Shown: positions 46,499-55,569 of the stretch, piece by piece
How positions within the stretch are numbered: the first letter of the stretch is position 1
Layout: each line of letters starts with the position of its first letter
Assembly: GCF_015680405.1 (NCBI RefSeq)
Contig: NZ_JADLJS010000003.1
Coordinates: forward strand, 124,001 to 188,000
Length of the DNA stretch: 64,000 nt
DNA from: Pseudomonas pudica
GTDB lineage: Bacteria; Pseudomonadota; Gammaproteobacteria; Pseudomonadales; Pseudomonadaceae
Direction: 5' to 3'
The notes under the pieces: model-generated
What the model saw: only the letters and a program-made list of their open reading frames with translations
Told to the model about the DNA's origin: nothing
The model's database searches: none
Program-made: the position numbers and the translations under genes

Positions 46499-47911
46499 TC
46501 ATCGGCCCTGGTACAGGCCAAGCGCCGTGAGTTCGCGCGCGGTTTCGATGATGCACTGGCGCAGGGTTTCGACGATCTCGTCCACCTGCGCATGGGTGAC
46601 GATCAACGGCGGCGACATCACGTTCAGGTGCATGATCGGCCGCACCAGCAACCCCTTGGCCTGGGCCTTGCTGTGGATGCGTTCGCCAATGTTCACCTCG
46701 TCGGCAAACAGCGCCTTGCTGGCCTTGTCGGCAACGAACTCGACACAGGCCATCAGCTTCATGCAGCGCACATCCCCCACCAGCGGCAGCTCGCGCAGGC
46801 TTTGCAGGCGCTGTTCCAGGTAAGCGCCAACGTCCTTGACATGCTCCAGCAAATGCTCGCGCTCGATGATCTCGATGTTCTTCAGCGCCGCGGTGCAGCA
46901 CACCGGGTGGCCACTGTAGGTGAAGCCGTGGGTGAAACAGCGGCCCTTGCCCGGCTCGGCGATCACCTGCCAGATGCGCTCGGAGAAGATGCATGCCCCC
47001 AGCGGCAGGTAGGCCGAGGTCAGGCCCTTGGCGGTAGTGATGATATCGGGAGTTACGCCGAACAGTTCCTCGCTGGCGAAAAAGGTGCCCAGGCGCCCGA
47101 ACGAGGTCACCACTTCGTCGGCGACGAACAGGATGTCGTAGGTCTGGCACAGCTGCCACATGCGCTGGAAGTAGCCCTTGGGCGGAATGATCACCCCACC
47201 CGAGCCCATGATCGGCTCGGCGAAGAACGCCGCCACGTTGTCGGCCCCCAGCGAGAGGATCTTGTCCTCGAACTCGGCCACCAGGAAGTCGAGGAACTCG
47301 GCCTCGTCCAAGTCGTGCGGGGCACGGTACGGGTTGGGGTTGGACACGTGGTGGATCAGGTCGTGGTGATAATCGAACTCCGGCACCCGGTCAGCGGCCT
47401 TGTTGCCGATCGACATGGTCAGCGTGGTGGAGCCGTGGTAGGCGTTGTAGCGGGCGATGATGTGCTTCTTGTGCGGCTTGCCACGGCAGTTCTGGTAGTA
47501 CTGGATCAGCCGGTAGGCAGTGTCGACCGCGGTCGAGCCGCCGGTGGTGAGGAACACATGGTTCAGGTCACCCGGCGCCAGCTGCGCGAGCTTCTGGCAC
47601 AGCTCGATGGCCACATCGTTGGCCATGTCGGAGAACGGGTTGGAATAGGCCAGCTGGCGTACCTGGTCGGCGATGGCCAGGGCCATCTCCTCACGGCCCA
47701 GGCCAATGTTGGTGCACCACATGCCGCCGACTGCATCGAGGAAGCGGTTGCCGTGGGTATCGCGGATGTAGGCGCCCTCGCCGGCAACGATGTTCAGCGC
47801 GCCTTGCTCGCGGTGCTCGTCGAACACATGGTAGCCGTGCATGTAGTGGGCCTTGTCGGCTTCCACCAGCGGGTCGTTGGCAGTGGCGAATGCTTTGCTT
47901 GGGGTAGCCAT
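46499..47911 (-). CDS. Class III PLP-dependent aminotransferase (polyamine/beta-alanine:pyruvate type)
   Basis: A 470-aa fold-type I class III aminotransferase. Landmarks: GGMWCTNIGLGREEMALAIA near the N-terminus, FLTTGGSTAVDTAYRLIQYY, the PLP site around DEVVTSFGRLGTFFA with ITTAKGLTSAYLPLGA holding the Schiff-base lysine. It resembles the SpuC-like putrescine/polyamine:pyruvate aminotransferases. ATG at 47909-47911 is chosen because AAGGAG precedes it; the upstream open frame is not coding. It lies 34 bases after a polyamine-type binding-protein gene, which supports a diamine or omega-amino acid substrate. Confidence 0.85.
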   Translation of the reverse strand: MATPSKAFATANDPLVEADKAHYMHGYHVFDEHREQGALNIVAGEGAYIRDTHGNRFLDAVGGMWCTNIGLGREEMALAIADQVRQLAYSNPFSDMANDVAIELCQKLAQLAPGDLNHVFLTTGGSTAVDTAYRLIQYYQNCRGKPHKKHIIARYNAYHGSTTLTMSIGNKAADRVPEFDYHHDLIHHVSNPNPYRAPHDLDEAEFLDFLVAEFEDKILSLGADNVAAFFAEPIMGSGGVIIPPKGYFQRMWQLCQTYDILFVADEVVTSFGRLGTFFASEELFGVTPDIITTAKGLTSAYLPLGACIFSERIWQVIAEPGKGRCFTHGFTYSGHPVCCTAALKNIEIIEREHLLEHVKDVGAYLEQRLQSLRELPLVGDVRCMKLMACVEFVADKASKALFADEVNIGERIHSKAQAKGLLVRPIMHLNVMSPPLIVTHAQVDEIVETLRQCIIETARELTALGLYQGR

Positions 47912-47945
47912 GGGCAGCTCCTTGGCAGTGATCGTTGGGCGGTGT

Positions 47946-49049
47946 TCAGAAACCGGTCTTGACCGTGCTCCAGACCCGGGTGATGGCGCGCATGTCCTTC
48001 GGGCTCTGGGTTTTCTGCGCGAACAGGCGCTCGCGGGTTTGCGCGTCGGGGTAGATGGCCGGGTCCTGGCGGATCTCCTCGCGCACCAACGCCGTGGCGG
48101 CAGCGTTGCTGTTGGCGTAGTGGATGTAGTCGGTGACCTTGGCCATGGTCTGCGGCTGCAGCAGGAACTCGATGAAGCGGTGGGCGTTGGCCACGTGCGG
48201 TGCATCCTTGGGGATGTACAAGTTGTCGAACCAGATCAGCGAGCCTTCCTGGGGGATGAAGAACGACAGCTTGATGTTCTTCTTCGCTTCCACCGCACGA
48301 GCCTGGGCGGTGGCGTAGTCGCCGGACCAGGTCAGGGCCAGGCAGACATCGCCGTTGGGCAGGCTGGTGAGGTAGTTGACCGAGTCGAACTTGCGAATGT
48401 ACGGGCGAATGCCCAGCAGCAGTTGTTCGGCCGCCTTGAGGTCGGCAGGCGATGCGCTGCGTGGGTCCTTGCCCAGGTACTGCAGGGCCAGCGGGATGAC
48501 TTCGGTCGGCGCGTCCATCAGGGTGACGCCACAGTCGGCAAAGCGCGAGACGATCCTGGGGTCGAACAGCATGGCCAGCGAGCCGATGGGGGCATCGGGC
48601 ATGCGCGCGGTGATCTTGTCGACGTTGTAGGTTACCCCCGAGCTGCCCCAGGTGTAGGGCGCCGAGTATTTCAGGCCGGGGTCGTAGCCTTGCAGGTTGT
48701 TCACCACCTGCTGGTCGAGGTTGTGCCAGCTGGGCAGTTGCTGCTTGTCCAGTGCCTGGAACACTCCGGCACTGATCAGCGGGGGTACCAGGGAAGCATT
48801 CAGCATGACCAGGTCGTAGCCGGAGCGGCCGGTGAGCAGTTTGGTCTGTACCGTTTCGTAGCCGTCGAAGGTGTCGTAGATGACCTTGATGCCGGTGGCC
48901 TTCTCGAAGTCGGCCAGGGTGGTTTCGCCGATGTAGTCGGTCCAGTTGTACAACCGCAACGTGTTACCGCTGTCCACCTCTGCCGCCTGGGCCAGGCTGG
49001 CGCCAGACGCCAGCAGCAGACCGCCAATCACCTTCAGTACCTTGCGCAT
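47946..49049 (-). CDS. Polyamine-type ABC transporter substrate-binding protein (PotF/SpuD-like)
   Basis: A 367-aa periplasmic binding protein with a Sec signal peptide (MRKVLKVIGGLLLASGASLAQA, cleaved after AQA). The mature part has the PotF/SpuD pattern (LRLYNWTDYIGETTLADFEK, GYDLVMLNASLVPPLISAGV). Polyamine-binding proteins of this family take up putrescine, spermidine or agmatine. No ATPase or permease genes for it are in the window. It lies immediately upstream of the class III aminotransferase gene, and a REP pair separates it from the catabolic operon further upstream. Confidence 0.88.
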   Translation of the reverse strand: MRKVLKVIGGLLLASGASLAQAAEVDSGNTLRLYNWTDYIGETTLADFEKATGIKVIYDTFDGYETVQTKLLTGRSGYDLVMLNASLVPPLISAGVFQALDKQQLPSWHNLDQQVVNNLQGYDPGLKYSAPYTWGSSGVTYNVDKITARMPDAPIGSLAMLFDPRIVSRFADCGVTLMDAPTEVIPLALQYLGKDPRSASPADLKAAEQLLLGIRPYIRKFDSVNYLTSLPNGDVCLALTWSGDYATAQARAVEAKKNIKLSFFIPQEGSLIWFDNLYIPKDAPHVANAHRFIEFLLQPQTMAKVTDYIHYANSNAAATALVREEIRQDPAIYPDAQTRERLFAQKTQSPKDMRAITRVWSTVKTGF

Positions 49050-49183
49050 GGCAACTCCATCGTGTGAATGCTCGGGATCGAGCCGATGCAGGCACTATCG
49101 AGGGATTTGCCGAAGGGGAACATACCCCGAATGTGTGGGTGGTCGTTTTTTGGCAGGTGGATCTCAACAGCCTGCCGAATCTT

Positions 49184-49308
49184 TGGGGGCTGCTTTGCAG
49201 CCCTTTCGCGACACAAGGCCGCTCCCACAGGTTCACTGCCAGCTTCGAAGGCTGCGCAGTCCTTGTGGGAGCGGCCTTGTGTCGCGAAAGGGCCGCAACG
49301 CGGCCCCA
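49184..49308. repeat. Inverted REP pair (BIME) between operons
   Basis: ctttcgcgacacaaggccgc and gcggccttgtgtcgcgaaag are long perfect inverse arms separated by about 35 bases. It is in the 280-base gap between the quinone reductase and the polyamine-binding protein genes on the minus strand. This may mark the end of the upstream operon. Confidence 0.9.
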
Positions 49309-49329
49309 GTGGCTGGCACAGGAGAAAGG

Positions 49330-50037
49330 TCAGGTCAGCGGGTACAACGCCTCATCAAACTGCTCAAGGCGCGGGAACACCAGAGGCTGGTCGTCCGAGA
49401 GCTGCTCCAGGCGCTGTCGGTACTGCTGCAAAAAGCCCTGCCGCGCCTCGTCACTGATGTACGGCACATGCCAGGCCACGAACGGCGGCAGCACCTCGAA
49501 GCCGACGTAGGCCAGCGTACCGCGCAAGATCGGCCGCAGCATGTCCTCCAGCGGCCCATGAATCGCCCCGTCGCCAAACATGTGCTCGCGCCCGCCCAGG
49601 GTCACGGTCACCAGCGCTTTCTTGCCTGCCAACCCGCCCTGGTCGTAGAAGCGCTTGCCGCCATAGCACACCCCCGACACCAGCACGCGGTCGATCCAGC
49701 CCTTGAGCATGGCCGGCGCCGAGAACCAGAAGATCGGGAAGTTCAGCACCAGCAAGTCGGCCCACAGCAGCTTGTCCAGCTCCTGCTGGATATCCGCGGC
49801 AATGGCGCCACGCTTGACCCCCTGGCGCTGCTCCAGGGCATACACCAGGTACTCGGGGTTCTCGCGCTGGGTGAAATCATCGGCACTGGCCACTGGGTTC
49901 CAGCCCATGGCGTACAGGTCGCTGACCTGCACCTGGTGGCCCTGGGCGCGGAAGGTTTCCACGGCCTGGTCACGAAGGGCGGCAGTGAACGATTGCGGCT
50001 CGGGGTGAGCGTGGACGATCAGTACATTCACAAACAT
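49330..50037 (-). CDS. NAD(P)H dehydrogenase (quinone), flavodoxin fold
   Basis: A 235-aa flavin-dependent NAD(P)H:quinone oxidoreductase of the MdaB/NQO1/KefF superfamily. N-terminal VNVLIVHAHPEPQSF is the flavin phosphate loop; LLVLNFPIFWFSAPAMLKGW is the signature following strand 3. It is expected to reduce quinones or other electrophiles by two electrons. ATG at 50035-50037 has GAGGAG directly upstream. It is the last gene of the minus-strand catabolic block, 37 bases after the aldehyde dehydrogenase gene. Confidence 0.85.
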   Translation of the reverse strand: MFVNVLIVHAHPEPQSFTAALRDQAVETFRAQGHQVQVSDLYAMGWNPVASADDFTQRENPEYLVYALEQRQGVKRGAIAADIQQELDKLLWADLLVLNFPIFWFSAPAMLKGWIDRVLVSGVCYGGKRFYDQGGLAGKKALVTVTLGGREHMFGDGAIHGPLEDMLRPILRGTLAYVGFEVLPPFVAWHVPYISDEARQGFLQQYRQRLEQLSDDQPLVFPRLEQFDEALYPLT

Positions 50038-50074
50038 TCTCCTCACACAAAACAGGTTGTCTTCCAGCTGTGGC

Positions 50075-51490
50075 TCAGCACTGCACCGCTTTCACCTCGA
50101 CGAACTCCGCCAGGCCCTCCTCGCCCCACTCGCGCCCATTGCCAGACTGCTTGTAACCACCGAACGGTGCCTGGTAGTTGAACCCACCACCGTTGATGAA
50201 GCACTGCCCGGCGCGTATCTGCCGCGCCAGGGCCAGGCCGTGTTCGCGGCAACCTGCCCACACCGCGCTGGACAGGCCGAACGGCGAATCGTTGGCCAAG
50301 GCCAGCGCCTGGGCCTCGTCGGCATAGGGGATCAGGCACAGCACCGGGCCGAAGATTTCCTCCTGGGCGATACGCATGCAGTTGTCGACATCGGCGAACA
50401 AGGTCGGCGCCACGTAGAAGCCACGCTCGAAGCCGGCTGGCGTATCACCGCCGCACAGCAGGCGCGCGCCCTCCTCCTGCCCCAGGCGAATGTAGTCGAG
50501 CACGGTGCGCCGCTGGCCTGCCGAACACATCGGGCCTAGGAAGCTGGCCGGGTCACGCGGGTCGCCCATGACCAGCGCACGGGTCTCGGCCTCGGCAATC
50601 TCCAGCGCCTCGGCGTAGCGGCTGGCCGGCAGCAGCATGCGGGTCAGGGCCGTGCAGGTCTGCCCCGAGTTGATCATCACGTCCTGCACGCCATGGCGCA
50701 CCGCCGCGTGCAGGTCGGCGTCGGCGGTGATCAGCAGCGGCGACTTGCCGCCCAGCTCCAGGCACACCCGCTTCACCGTCGGCGCGGCCGCCTGGGCCAC
50801 GCGCACCCCGGCACCGGTGGAACCGGTGAACGACACCATGTCCACCTGCGGGTGCCGGGCAAGGGCCTCGCCAACCTTGGCCCCCGGCCCGCTGACCAGG
50901 TTGAACACCCCGGCCGGCAGGCCGATGGCCTCGATCATCTCGGCCAGCAGGAACGCGTGCAGCGGTGTTTCCTGGCTGGGCTTGACCACCACCGTGCAGC
51001 CGGCGGCCAGGGCCGGCGCCAGCTTGCCGATCATCTGGTGCAACGGGTAGTTCCACGGGTTGATGAACGCGCAAACGCCAACGGCCTCGCGGTACACCAG
51101 CGAGTTGCCGACTTCGCGCACCTCATCCATCAGCCCGGCCAGTTCGGCATACTGCTCCAGCCCGGCAATCGGGCCCTCGACCTGTACCGCCTGGCACCAC
51201 TGCACCGGCATGCCCAGTTCATCGGTGATGACCGAGGCCATTTCCGCCGCGCGGCTTTTCAGCTGTGCGGCCAGCGCCGTTATGTACCCGGCACGTACGC
51301 CGGACGGTGTACGCGACCAGCCATCGAAGGCCCGCCGCGCGGCCGTCACCGCCCGCTCGACATCGGCCTCCGCGCCCAGCGGCACCCGGCCGATGACCTG
51401 TTCGGTGGCCGGGTCGATCACCTCGGCCATGCCCTGCCCGCTCGGTACCTGCCAGGCGCCGTCGATGTACAGCCGCGCATACTCACGCAT
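50075..51490 (-). CDS. Aldehyde dehydrogenase family protein
   Basis: A 471-aa NAD(P)-dependent aldehyde dehydrogenase. It has the active-site Glu in LELGGKSP and the nucleophilic Cys in MINSGQTCTALTR, plus NPWNYPLHQMIGKLAPALAA and FTGSTGAG for the cofactor site. The substrate is unproven; by context it may oxidise the aldehyde made by the AruI-like decarboxylase to the acid. ATG at 51488-51490 overlaps the end of the transaminase gene by 8 bases, so translation is probably coupled. Confidence 0.9.
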   Translation of the reverse strand: MREYARLYIDGAWQVPSGQGMAEVIDPATEQVIGRVPLGAEADVERAVTAARRAFDGWSRTPSGVRAGYITALAAQLKSRAAEMASVITDELGMPVQWCQAVQVEGPIAGLEQYAELAGLMDEVREVGNSLVYREAVGVCAFINPWNYPLHQMIGKLAPALAAGCTVVVKPSQETPLHAFLLAEMIEAIGLPAGVFNLVSGPGAKVGEALARHPQVDMVSFTGSTGAGVRVAQAAAPTVKRVCLELGGKSPLLITADADLHAAVRHGVQDVMINSGQTCTALTRMLLPASRYAEALEIAEAETRALVMGDPRDPASFLGPMCSAGQRRTVLDYIRLGQEEGARLLCGGDTPAGFERGFYVAPTLFADVDNCMRIAQEEIFGPVLCLIPYADEAQALALANDSPFGLSSAVWAGCREHGLALARQIRAGQCFINGGGFNYQAPFGGYKQSGNGREWGEEGLAEFVEVKAVQC

Positions 51491-52673
51491 GGGCCTGCAC
51501 CTGCATCGATGCCGCGGCGCAGCGGGCAATGCGCTGGCAAGCGTCGGCCAAGGCCTCGTTGCCCAACACCAGGCCCAGGCGGATATGCCCGGCAGCGCTG
51601 GGGCCGAATGCTTCGCCGGCGAGCACCGATACGCCCTGGCTGTCGAGCAGGCGGTCGGCGAAGGCCTGGGCGCTGAGGCCGGTCTCGCGGATGTCGACCA
51701 TCACGAACATGCCGCCATCGGGCTTGAGCACCTTGATGCCCGGGCAACCGGCCAACTGCTCGCACACCAGGTCGCGGCGCTGGCGATAGGCCTCGCGCAT
51801 GCTGTCGAGCTCGGGCAGTTGCTGCTCCAGTGCCACCACGGCGGCGTCCTGGATGAAGTCCGGCGAGCCATACAGCATGCACAGCGCCAGGTTCTCCAGG
51901 TGGGCGGCCAGTTCGCTCGAACCAACCACCCAACCCACCCGCCAACCGGTCATGGCATGCGACTTCGACAGGCTGTTGAGGGTGGCGGTGCGCTCGGCCA
52001 TGCCCGGCAGGCTGCCGGGGCTGACATGCTCGCCGTCGTACAACAGCTCGCTGTACACCTCGTCGGAGATCAGCCACAGATCGTGGGCGATGCACAGTTC
52101 GGCCAGCGCTTCCCAGGTGGCACGCGGCAGGCTTGCCCCCGAGGGGTTGTGCGGGCTGTTCAGGGCCAGGGCGCGAGTGCGCGAGGTGATGCGCGCGGCC
52201 ACGTCACGGGGGCAAACGCGGAAGCCGTTCTCCGGCTTGACCGGCACCGGCACCACCTTGGCGCCACAGGCCCCGAACACCGCCTCGTAGGTCACGTACA
52301 TGGGCTCGGCGACAATCACCTCGTCACCCGGGTCGAGCACGCACTGGGCCACGCAGTACAGCGCACACTGGGCCCCCGCCAGTACCGTCACCTGGTCGGC
52401 ATCGACGGCCTGGCCGCTGCGCTGGCGGTGGCGGTTGGCGATGGCCTGGCGCAGCGCCAGCTTGCCGCGCACATCGGCGTAATGAGTGTGGCCCGCCCGC
52501 AGGCTGTCGATGGCCGCCTCGACGATCGGCGCGGGGGTGTCGAAGTCCGGGTCACCCACCGACAGCAGCAGGATATCCTTGCCCTCGGCCTGCAGCGCCA
52601 AGGCGCGGTAGTGGATGTCCCAGGCCGCGGCCCCGTCGCCGGCGATGCGTTGAGTGAGCTTGGCGTAGCGCAT
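51483..52673 (-). CDS. aruH: Class I/II aminotransferase (arginine:pyruvate transaminase AruH-like)
   Basis: A 396-aa fold-type I aminotransferase. The PLP lysine lies in SLSKSHAMTGWRVGW, and LNSPHNPSGA and ISDEVYSELLY are the other class signatures. P. aeruginosa AruH (393 aa) is an arginine:pyruvate transaminase of this class that pairs with AruI. Here the next upstream genes encode the racemase and an AruI-like decarboxylase, which supports an arginine (or lysine) substrate. Assignment rests on context and length as well as sequence pattern, so it is moderate. Confidence 0.75.
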   Translation of the reverse strand: MRYAKLTQRIAGDGAAAWDIHYRALALQAEGKDILLLSVGDPDFDTPAPIVEAAIDSLRAGHTHYADVRGKLALRQAIANRHRQRSGQAVDADQVTVLAGAQCALYCVAQCVLDPGDEVIVAEPMYVTYEAVFGACGAKVVPVPVKPENGFRVCPRDVAARITSRTRALALNSPHNPSGASLPRATWEALAELCIAHDLWLISDEVYSELLYDGEHVSPGSLPGMAERTATLNSLSKSHAMTGWRVGWVVGSSELAAHLENLALCMLYGSPDFIQDAAVVALEQQLPELDSMREAYRQRRDLVCEQLAGCPGIKVLKPDGGMFVMVDIRETGLSAQAFADRLLDSQGVSVLAGEAFGPSAAGHIRLGLVLGNEALADACQRIARCAAASMQVQAHA

Positions 52674-52697
52674 GGCAATCTCCCTTCATTGGCGGTT

Positions 52698-53927
52698 TCA
52701 GTCGACGAGAATCTTCGGGTTGGAACTGCCCCATACGGTGTAGAGGTCGGCGAGCAGCGCGCCGTTGATTTCCTCTATCTCGGCCTGTGTGATCTCTCCC
52801 CCGGCCTGTTTGCCGAACAGCACCACTTCGTTGCCACCCTTGACATCGGGGAAGTCGGTGACATCGACCATCAAGGTGTTCATCGACACCTTGCCCACTA
52901 CTGGCACACGGTGGCCGTTGATCAGCACATGGCCTTTGTTGGTGAACACCCGGCGATAGCCATCGGAGTAGCCGACGGTGATGTTCGCCAGGCGCGAATC
53001 ACGCGCCAGGGTAAAGGTGCGGTCGTAGCCGACGGTGTTGCCAGCCGGGTAGCTGTGCACCGCTGCCACGTGCGACTTGAACTGCATGACACGTTGATAT
53101 TCGGTATGCGTCGGCACGGTGTCGCCGAACAACGCGCCGCCGGTGCGCACCATGTCCAGGCGCGCTTCGGGCACTTCCAGCGTAGCGAAGGAGTTGGCGG
53201 CATGCAGGGTGAGCTTGCTGCGATCAAGTTTGGCGTGCTTGATCAGCCAGTCGGTCTGTTCGTTGAACGCTGCCAGGCCTTTGCGCACATCGTCCTTGTC
53301 TTCCACGGCAAAGTGGGTCATCAGCGCGACCAGCTGGAGGTGCTTCTGGTCGGTGATCTGCAGCGCTTCACCACGGCCGGACCAGGTAGCCATCTCCACG
53401 CCGTTGCGGCTCATGCCACTGGAATTGAGCGCCAGATGGATGCGCAGGGTCTTGCCGTGGCGTTCGGCGAGGGCATCGAGCTGGCGGGCGAACTCGGCGC
53501 TGCCGACCAGTTCTTCCATGTCGTACTGCAAGGCATCTTCAACTTCGCCGAGGCTGGCCAGGCGTACCCGCACCAGTTGCCCGGTAAAGCCACTGGCGCG
53601 CACCACCCGGGCCTCTTCGTTGCTGGCCACCGCCACGCAAGGCACGCCCTGGGCGATGATCGACGGCATCACCAGACCGATGCCATGGCCATAGGCATCG
53701 GCCTTGAGCACGGCGCACAGTTTGGACTTGCCGCCCAGCTCGGCCTGCAGGGTGCGGATGTTGTGTTGCAGGGCGCCGGCACTGATTTCGACCCAGGCGT
53801 TGCTGTTCTGCACGGTCAGGGCCGTGGTGCCGTTGTCCATCGACAGGGGTGGTGCGGCGTACAGCGGGGCCTGGCCGGTGATCAGCAGAGCGAGGGATGC
53901 AGCCAGGAGGGTACGGCGAAATGGCAT
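52698..53927 (-). CDS. alr: Periplasmic broad-specificity amino-acid racemase
   Basis: A 409-aa fold-type III PLP racemase with a Sec signal peptide (MPFRRTLLAASLALLITGQA then PLYA). The Schiff-base Lys is K75 (CAVLKADAYGHG), and the second base Tyr lies in the C-terminal domain. The length and the exported form match the P. putida broad-spectrum racemase (Bsr), which racemises lysine, arginine and other amino acids in the periplasm and differs from the cytoplasmic alanine racemases. It sits between aruH and aruI, suggesting it interconverts L- and D-forms of the amino acid used by this operon. Confidence 0.9.
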   Translation of the reverse strand: MPFRRTLLAASLALLITGQAPLYAAPPLSMDNGTTALTVQNSNAWVEISAGALQHNIRTLQAELGGKSKLCAVLKADAYGHGIGLVMPSIIAQGVPCVAVASNEEARVVRASGFTGQLVRVRLASLGEVEDALQYDMEELVGSAEFARQLDALAERHGKTLRIHLALNSSGMSRNGVEMATWSGRGEALQITDQKHLQLVALMTHFAVEDKDDVRKGLAAFNEQTDWLIKHAKLDRSKLTLHAANSFATLEVPEARLDMVRTGGALFGDTVPTHTEYQRVMQFKSHVAAVHSYPAGNTVGYDRTFTLARDSRLANITVGYSDGYRRVFTNKGHVLINGHRVPVVGKVSMNTLMVDVTDFPDVKGGNEVVLFGKQAGGEITQAEIEEINGALLADLYTVWGSSNPKILVD

Positions 53928-53961
53928 GGTGGTTTCTCTTGTTGTTCGTGGTGTCTGCCGC

Positions 53962-55569
53962 TTAGCAGACGCAGGTGTGTTTGAGCTCGATGAAGGTGAC
54001 GCCGGGGGTGGCGAAACCGCTGGCCAGATCGGCCTGCAGCGCATCCAGATCACGCGGCTGGCGCACCGTGCAACCAAAGGCACGGGCCAGGCCGATGAAG
54101 TCCGGATTGCGCGGCAGTACGCCGACCGGCTCGATGTCCAGGCCAAGCATGTCGTCACGGATCTGGCCAAGGGCGTCATTGTTCCACAACAGCACGACCA
54201 ACGGTCGGTCCAGCTCCTCGACTGCCGTGGCCAGTTCCTGGACGGTGTAAAGGAAGCCGCCGTCGCCCACCAGCACCAGGCCTGGGCGGTGGTCGCTGGC
54301 GAACATGCCGCCGATGCCGGCCGGCAGGCCGTAGCCGAGGGTGCCGTAACCGGTGGGGTGCAGCCAGCTGCGCGGCGCCCGGCTGGCGAAGGCGTAGTTG
54401 CCGGTATAGGCCAGTTGGGTCATGTCGCTGCTGATGAAGGCGTCATCGGGCAGCACGGCGGCAATACGGTCGAGGATTGCCTGGTGCACGGCCTGCAGCG
54501 GCGCATGCCCGTTGCGGATGGCCAGCCGCAGGTTGGCCACGGCTTCGCTGGCCTGGGCCGGGTCACGGTCCAGCGCTGGCAGGTGCTCGAGCAGGCCGGC
54601 CAGGGTTTGCCGGGCATCGCCGTGCAGCGCAATGGCACAGGGGTAGAAGTCATTGAACTTGCGCGGATCGATGTCCACGCGCAGCAGCTCGCCGCTGATC
54701 GGCAGGCGCTCGCGCCAGAAGTCGGTGTCGGCCATTTCGGTACCCACTGCCAGCACCACATCGGCCTGGCTGATCAGCTGCCAGCCGGGCTCGACGCACA
54801 GGCTGGCGCCGGCATTCAGTGGTGCGTCCGCTGGCAGCAGGCCCTTGCCGGCCACGCTGGTGAACAGTGGGGCTGCCAGCCGGGTGCTCAGTTGCTGCAA
54901 CTGCTCGGCCGCGTGCAATGCCCCACCACCGGCAATGATCATCGGGCGCCTGGCGGCTGCCAGCTTCACGGCAGCCTGGTCGAGGATGTCACGGCACGGC
55001 TGGCCGCGCCCGGGGCGGCGCACCACCTCATCGCTCCAGTCACGGCTGACCGGTGCGGCCAGCACGTCCAGCGGCACCGAGATATGCACCGGGCGCGGCC
55101 GTTCGCTGTCGAACACGGCCCAGGCACGAGCGATCAGCTCGGGCAGATCGTCACCGCGCAGGGCCACGGCGGAGAACGCGGTAATCGGCGCGGTCATGGC
55201 GCGCTGGTCCTGGGTTTCGTGCAGGCAGCCCCAGCCCTTGCCCAGGCTGGCAGTGTGGTTGACGCTGGAAATCACCAGCATAGGGATGGAGTCGGCATAG
55301 GCCTGGCCGATGGCCGTGGCGGCATTGGTCACGCCCGGGCCGGTGATGACGAAGCATACCCCCGGTTTGCCGCTTACCCGGGCATAGCCGTCGGCCATGA
55401 AGCCGGCGCCCTGCTCGTGGCGGGTCAGCACATGACGGATGCCACTGCCCGGCAGACCGCGGTACAGCTCCAGAGTGTGCACGCCGGGGATGCCGAATAC
55501 CGTTTCCACGCCATAGTTGGCCAGCAGGCGCACCAACGCCTGGCCGGCGGTCGGGGTGTGCTTATTCAT
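53962..55569 (-). CDS. aruI: ThDP-dependent decarboxylase (AruI-like, 2-ketoarginine decarboxylase)
   Basis: A 535-aa acetolactate-synthase-like ThDP enzyme: N-terminal Pyr domain with the catalytic Glu in VLTRHEQGAGFMADGYARVS, a central domain, and the C-terminal PP domain with the Mg/ThDP motif GDGGFLYTVQELATAVEEL ending at LLWNN. It resembles AruI of P. aeruginosa (5-guanidino-2-oxopentanoate decarboxylase, EC 4.1.1.75), which makes 4-guanidinobutyraldehyde. Other 2-keto acids are possible. Its start overlaps the end of the acyl-CoA ligase gene by 8 bases, and AAGGAGAACGAC precedes the ATG. Confidence 0.8.
   Translation of the reverse strand: MNKHTPTAGQALVRLLANYGVETVFGIPGVHTLELYRGLPGSGIRHVLTRHEQGAGFMADGYARVSGKPGVCFVITGPGVTNAATAIGQAYADSIPMLVISSVNHTASLGKGWGCLHETQDQRAMTAPITAFSAVALRGDDLPELIARAWAVFDSERPRPVHISVPLDVLAAPVSRDWSDEVVRRPGRGQPCRDILDQAAVKLAAARRPMIIAGGGALHAAEQLQQLSTRLAAPLFTSVAGKGLLPADAPLNAGASLCVEPGWQLISQADVVLAVGTEMADTDFWRERLPISGELLRVDIDPRKFNDFYPCAIALHGDARQTLAGLLEHLPALDRDPAQASEAVANLRLAIRNGHAPLQAVHQAILDRIAAVLPDDAFISSDMTQLAYTGNYAFASRAPRSWLHPTGYGTLGYGLPAGIGGMFASDHRPGLVLVGDGGFLYTVQELATAVEELDRPLVVLLWNNDALGQIRDDMLGLDIEPVGVLPRNPDFIGLARAFGCTVRQPRDLDALQADLASGFATPGVTFIELKHTCVC

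Noticed and set aside
47912-48205. N-terminal extension of the class III aminotransferase
   Set aside because: It is Arg/Ser/Thr-rich and lies antisense-like over the binding-protein gene. A well-placed AAGGAG marks the ATG at 47911.
51060-53984. A 974-codon plus-strand frame across the racemase, transaminase and aldehyde dehydrogenase genes
   Set aside because: It is antisense to three well-supported genes. Its translation is His/Gln/Gly/Val-rich, as expected of a complementary-strand artefact in GC-rich sequence.
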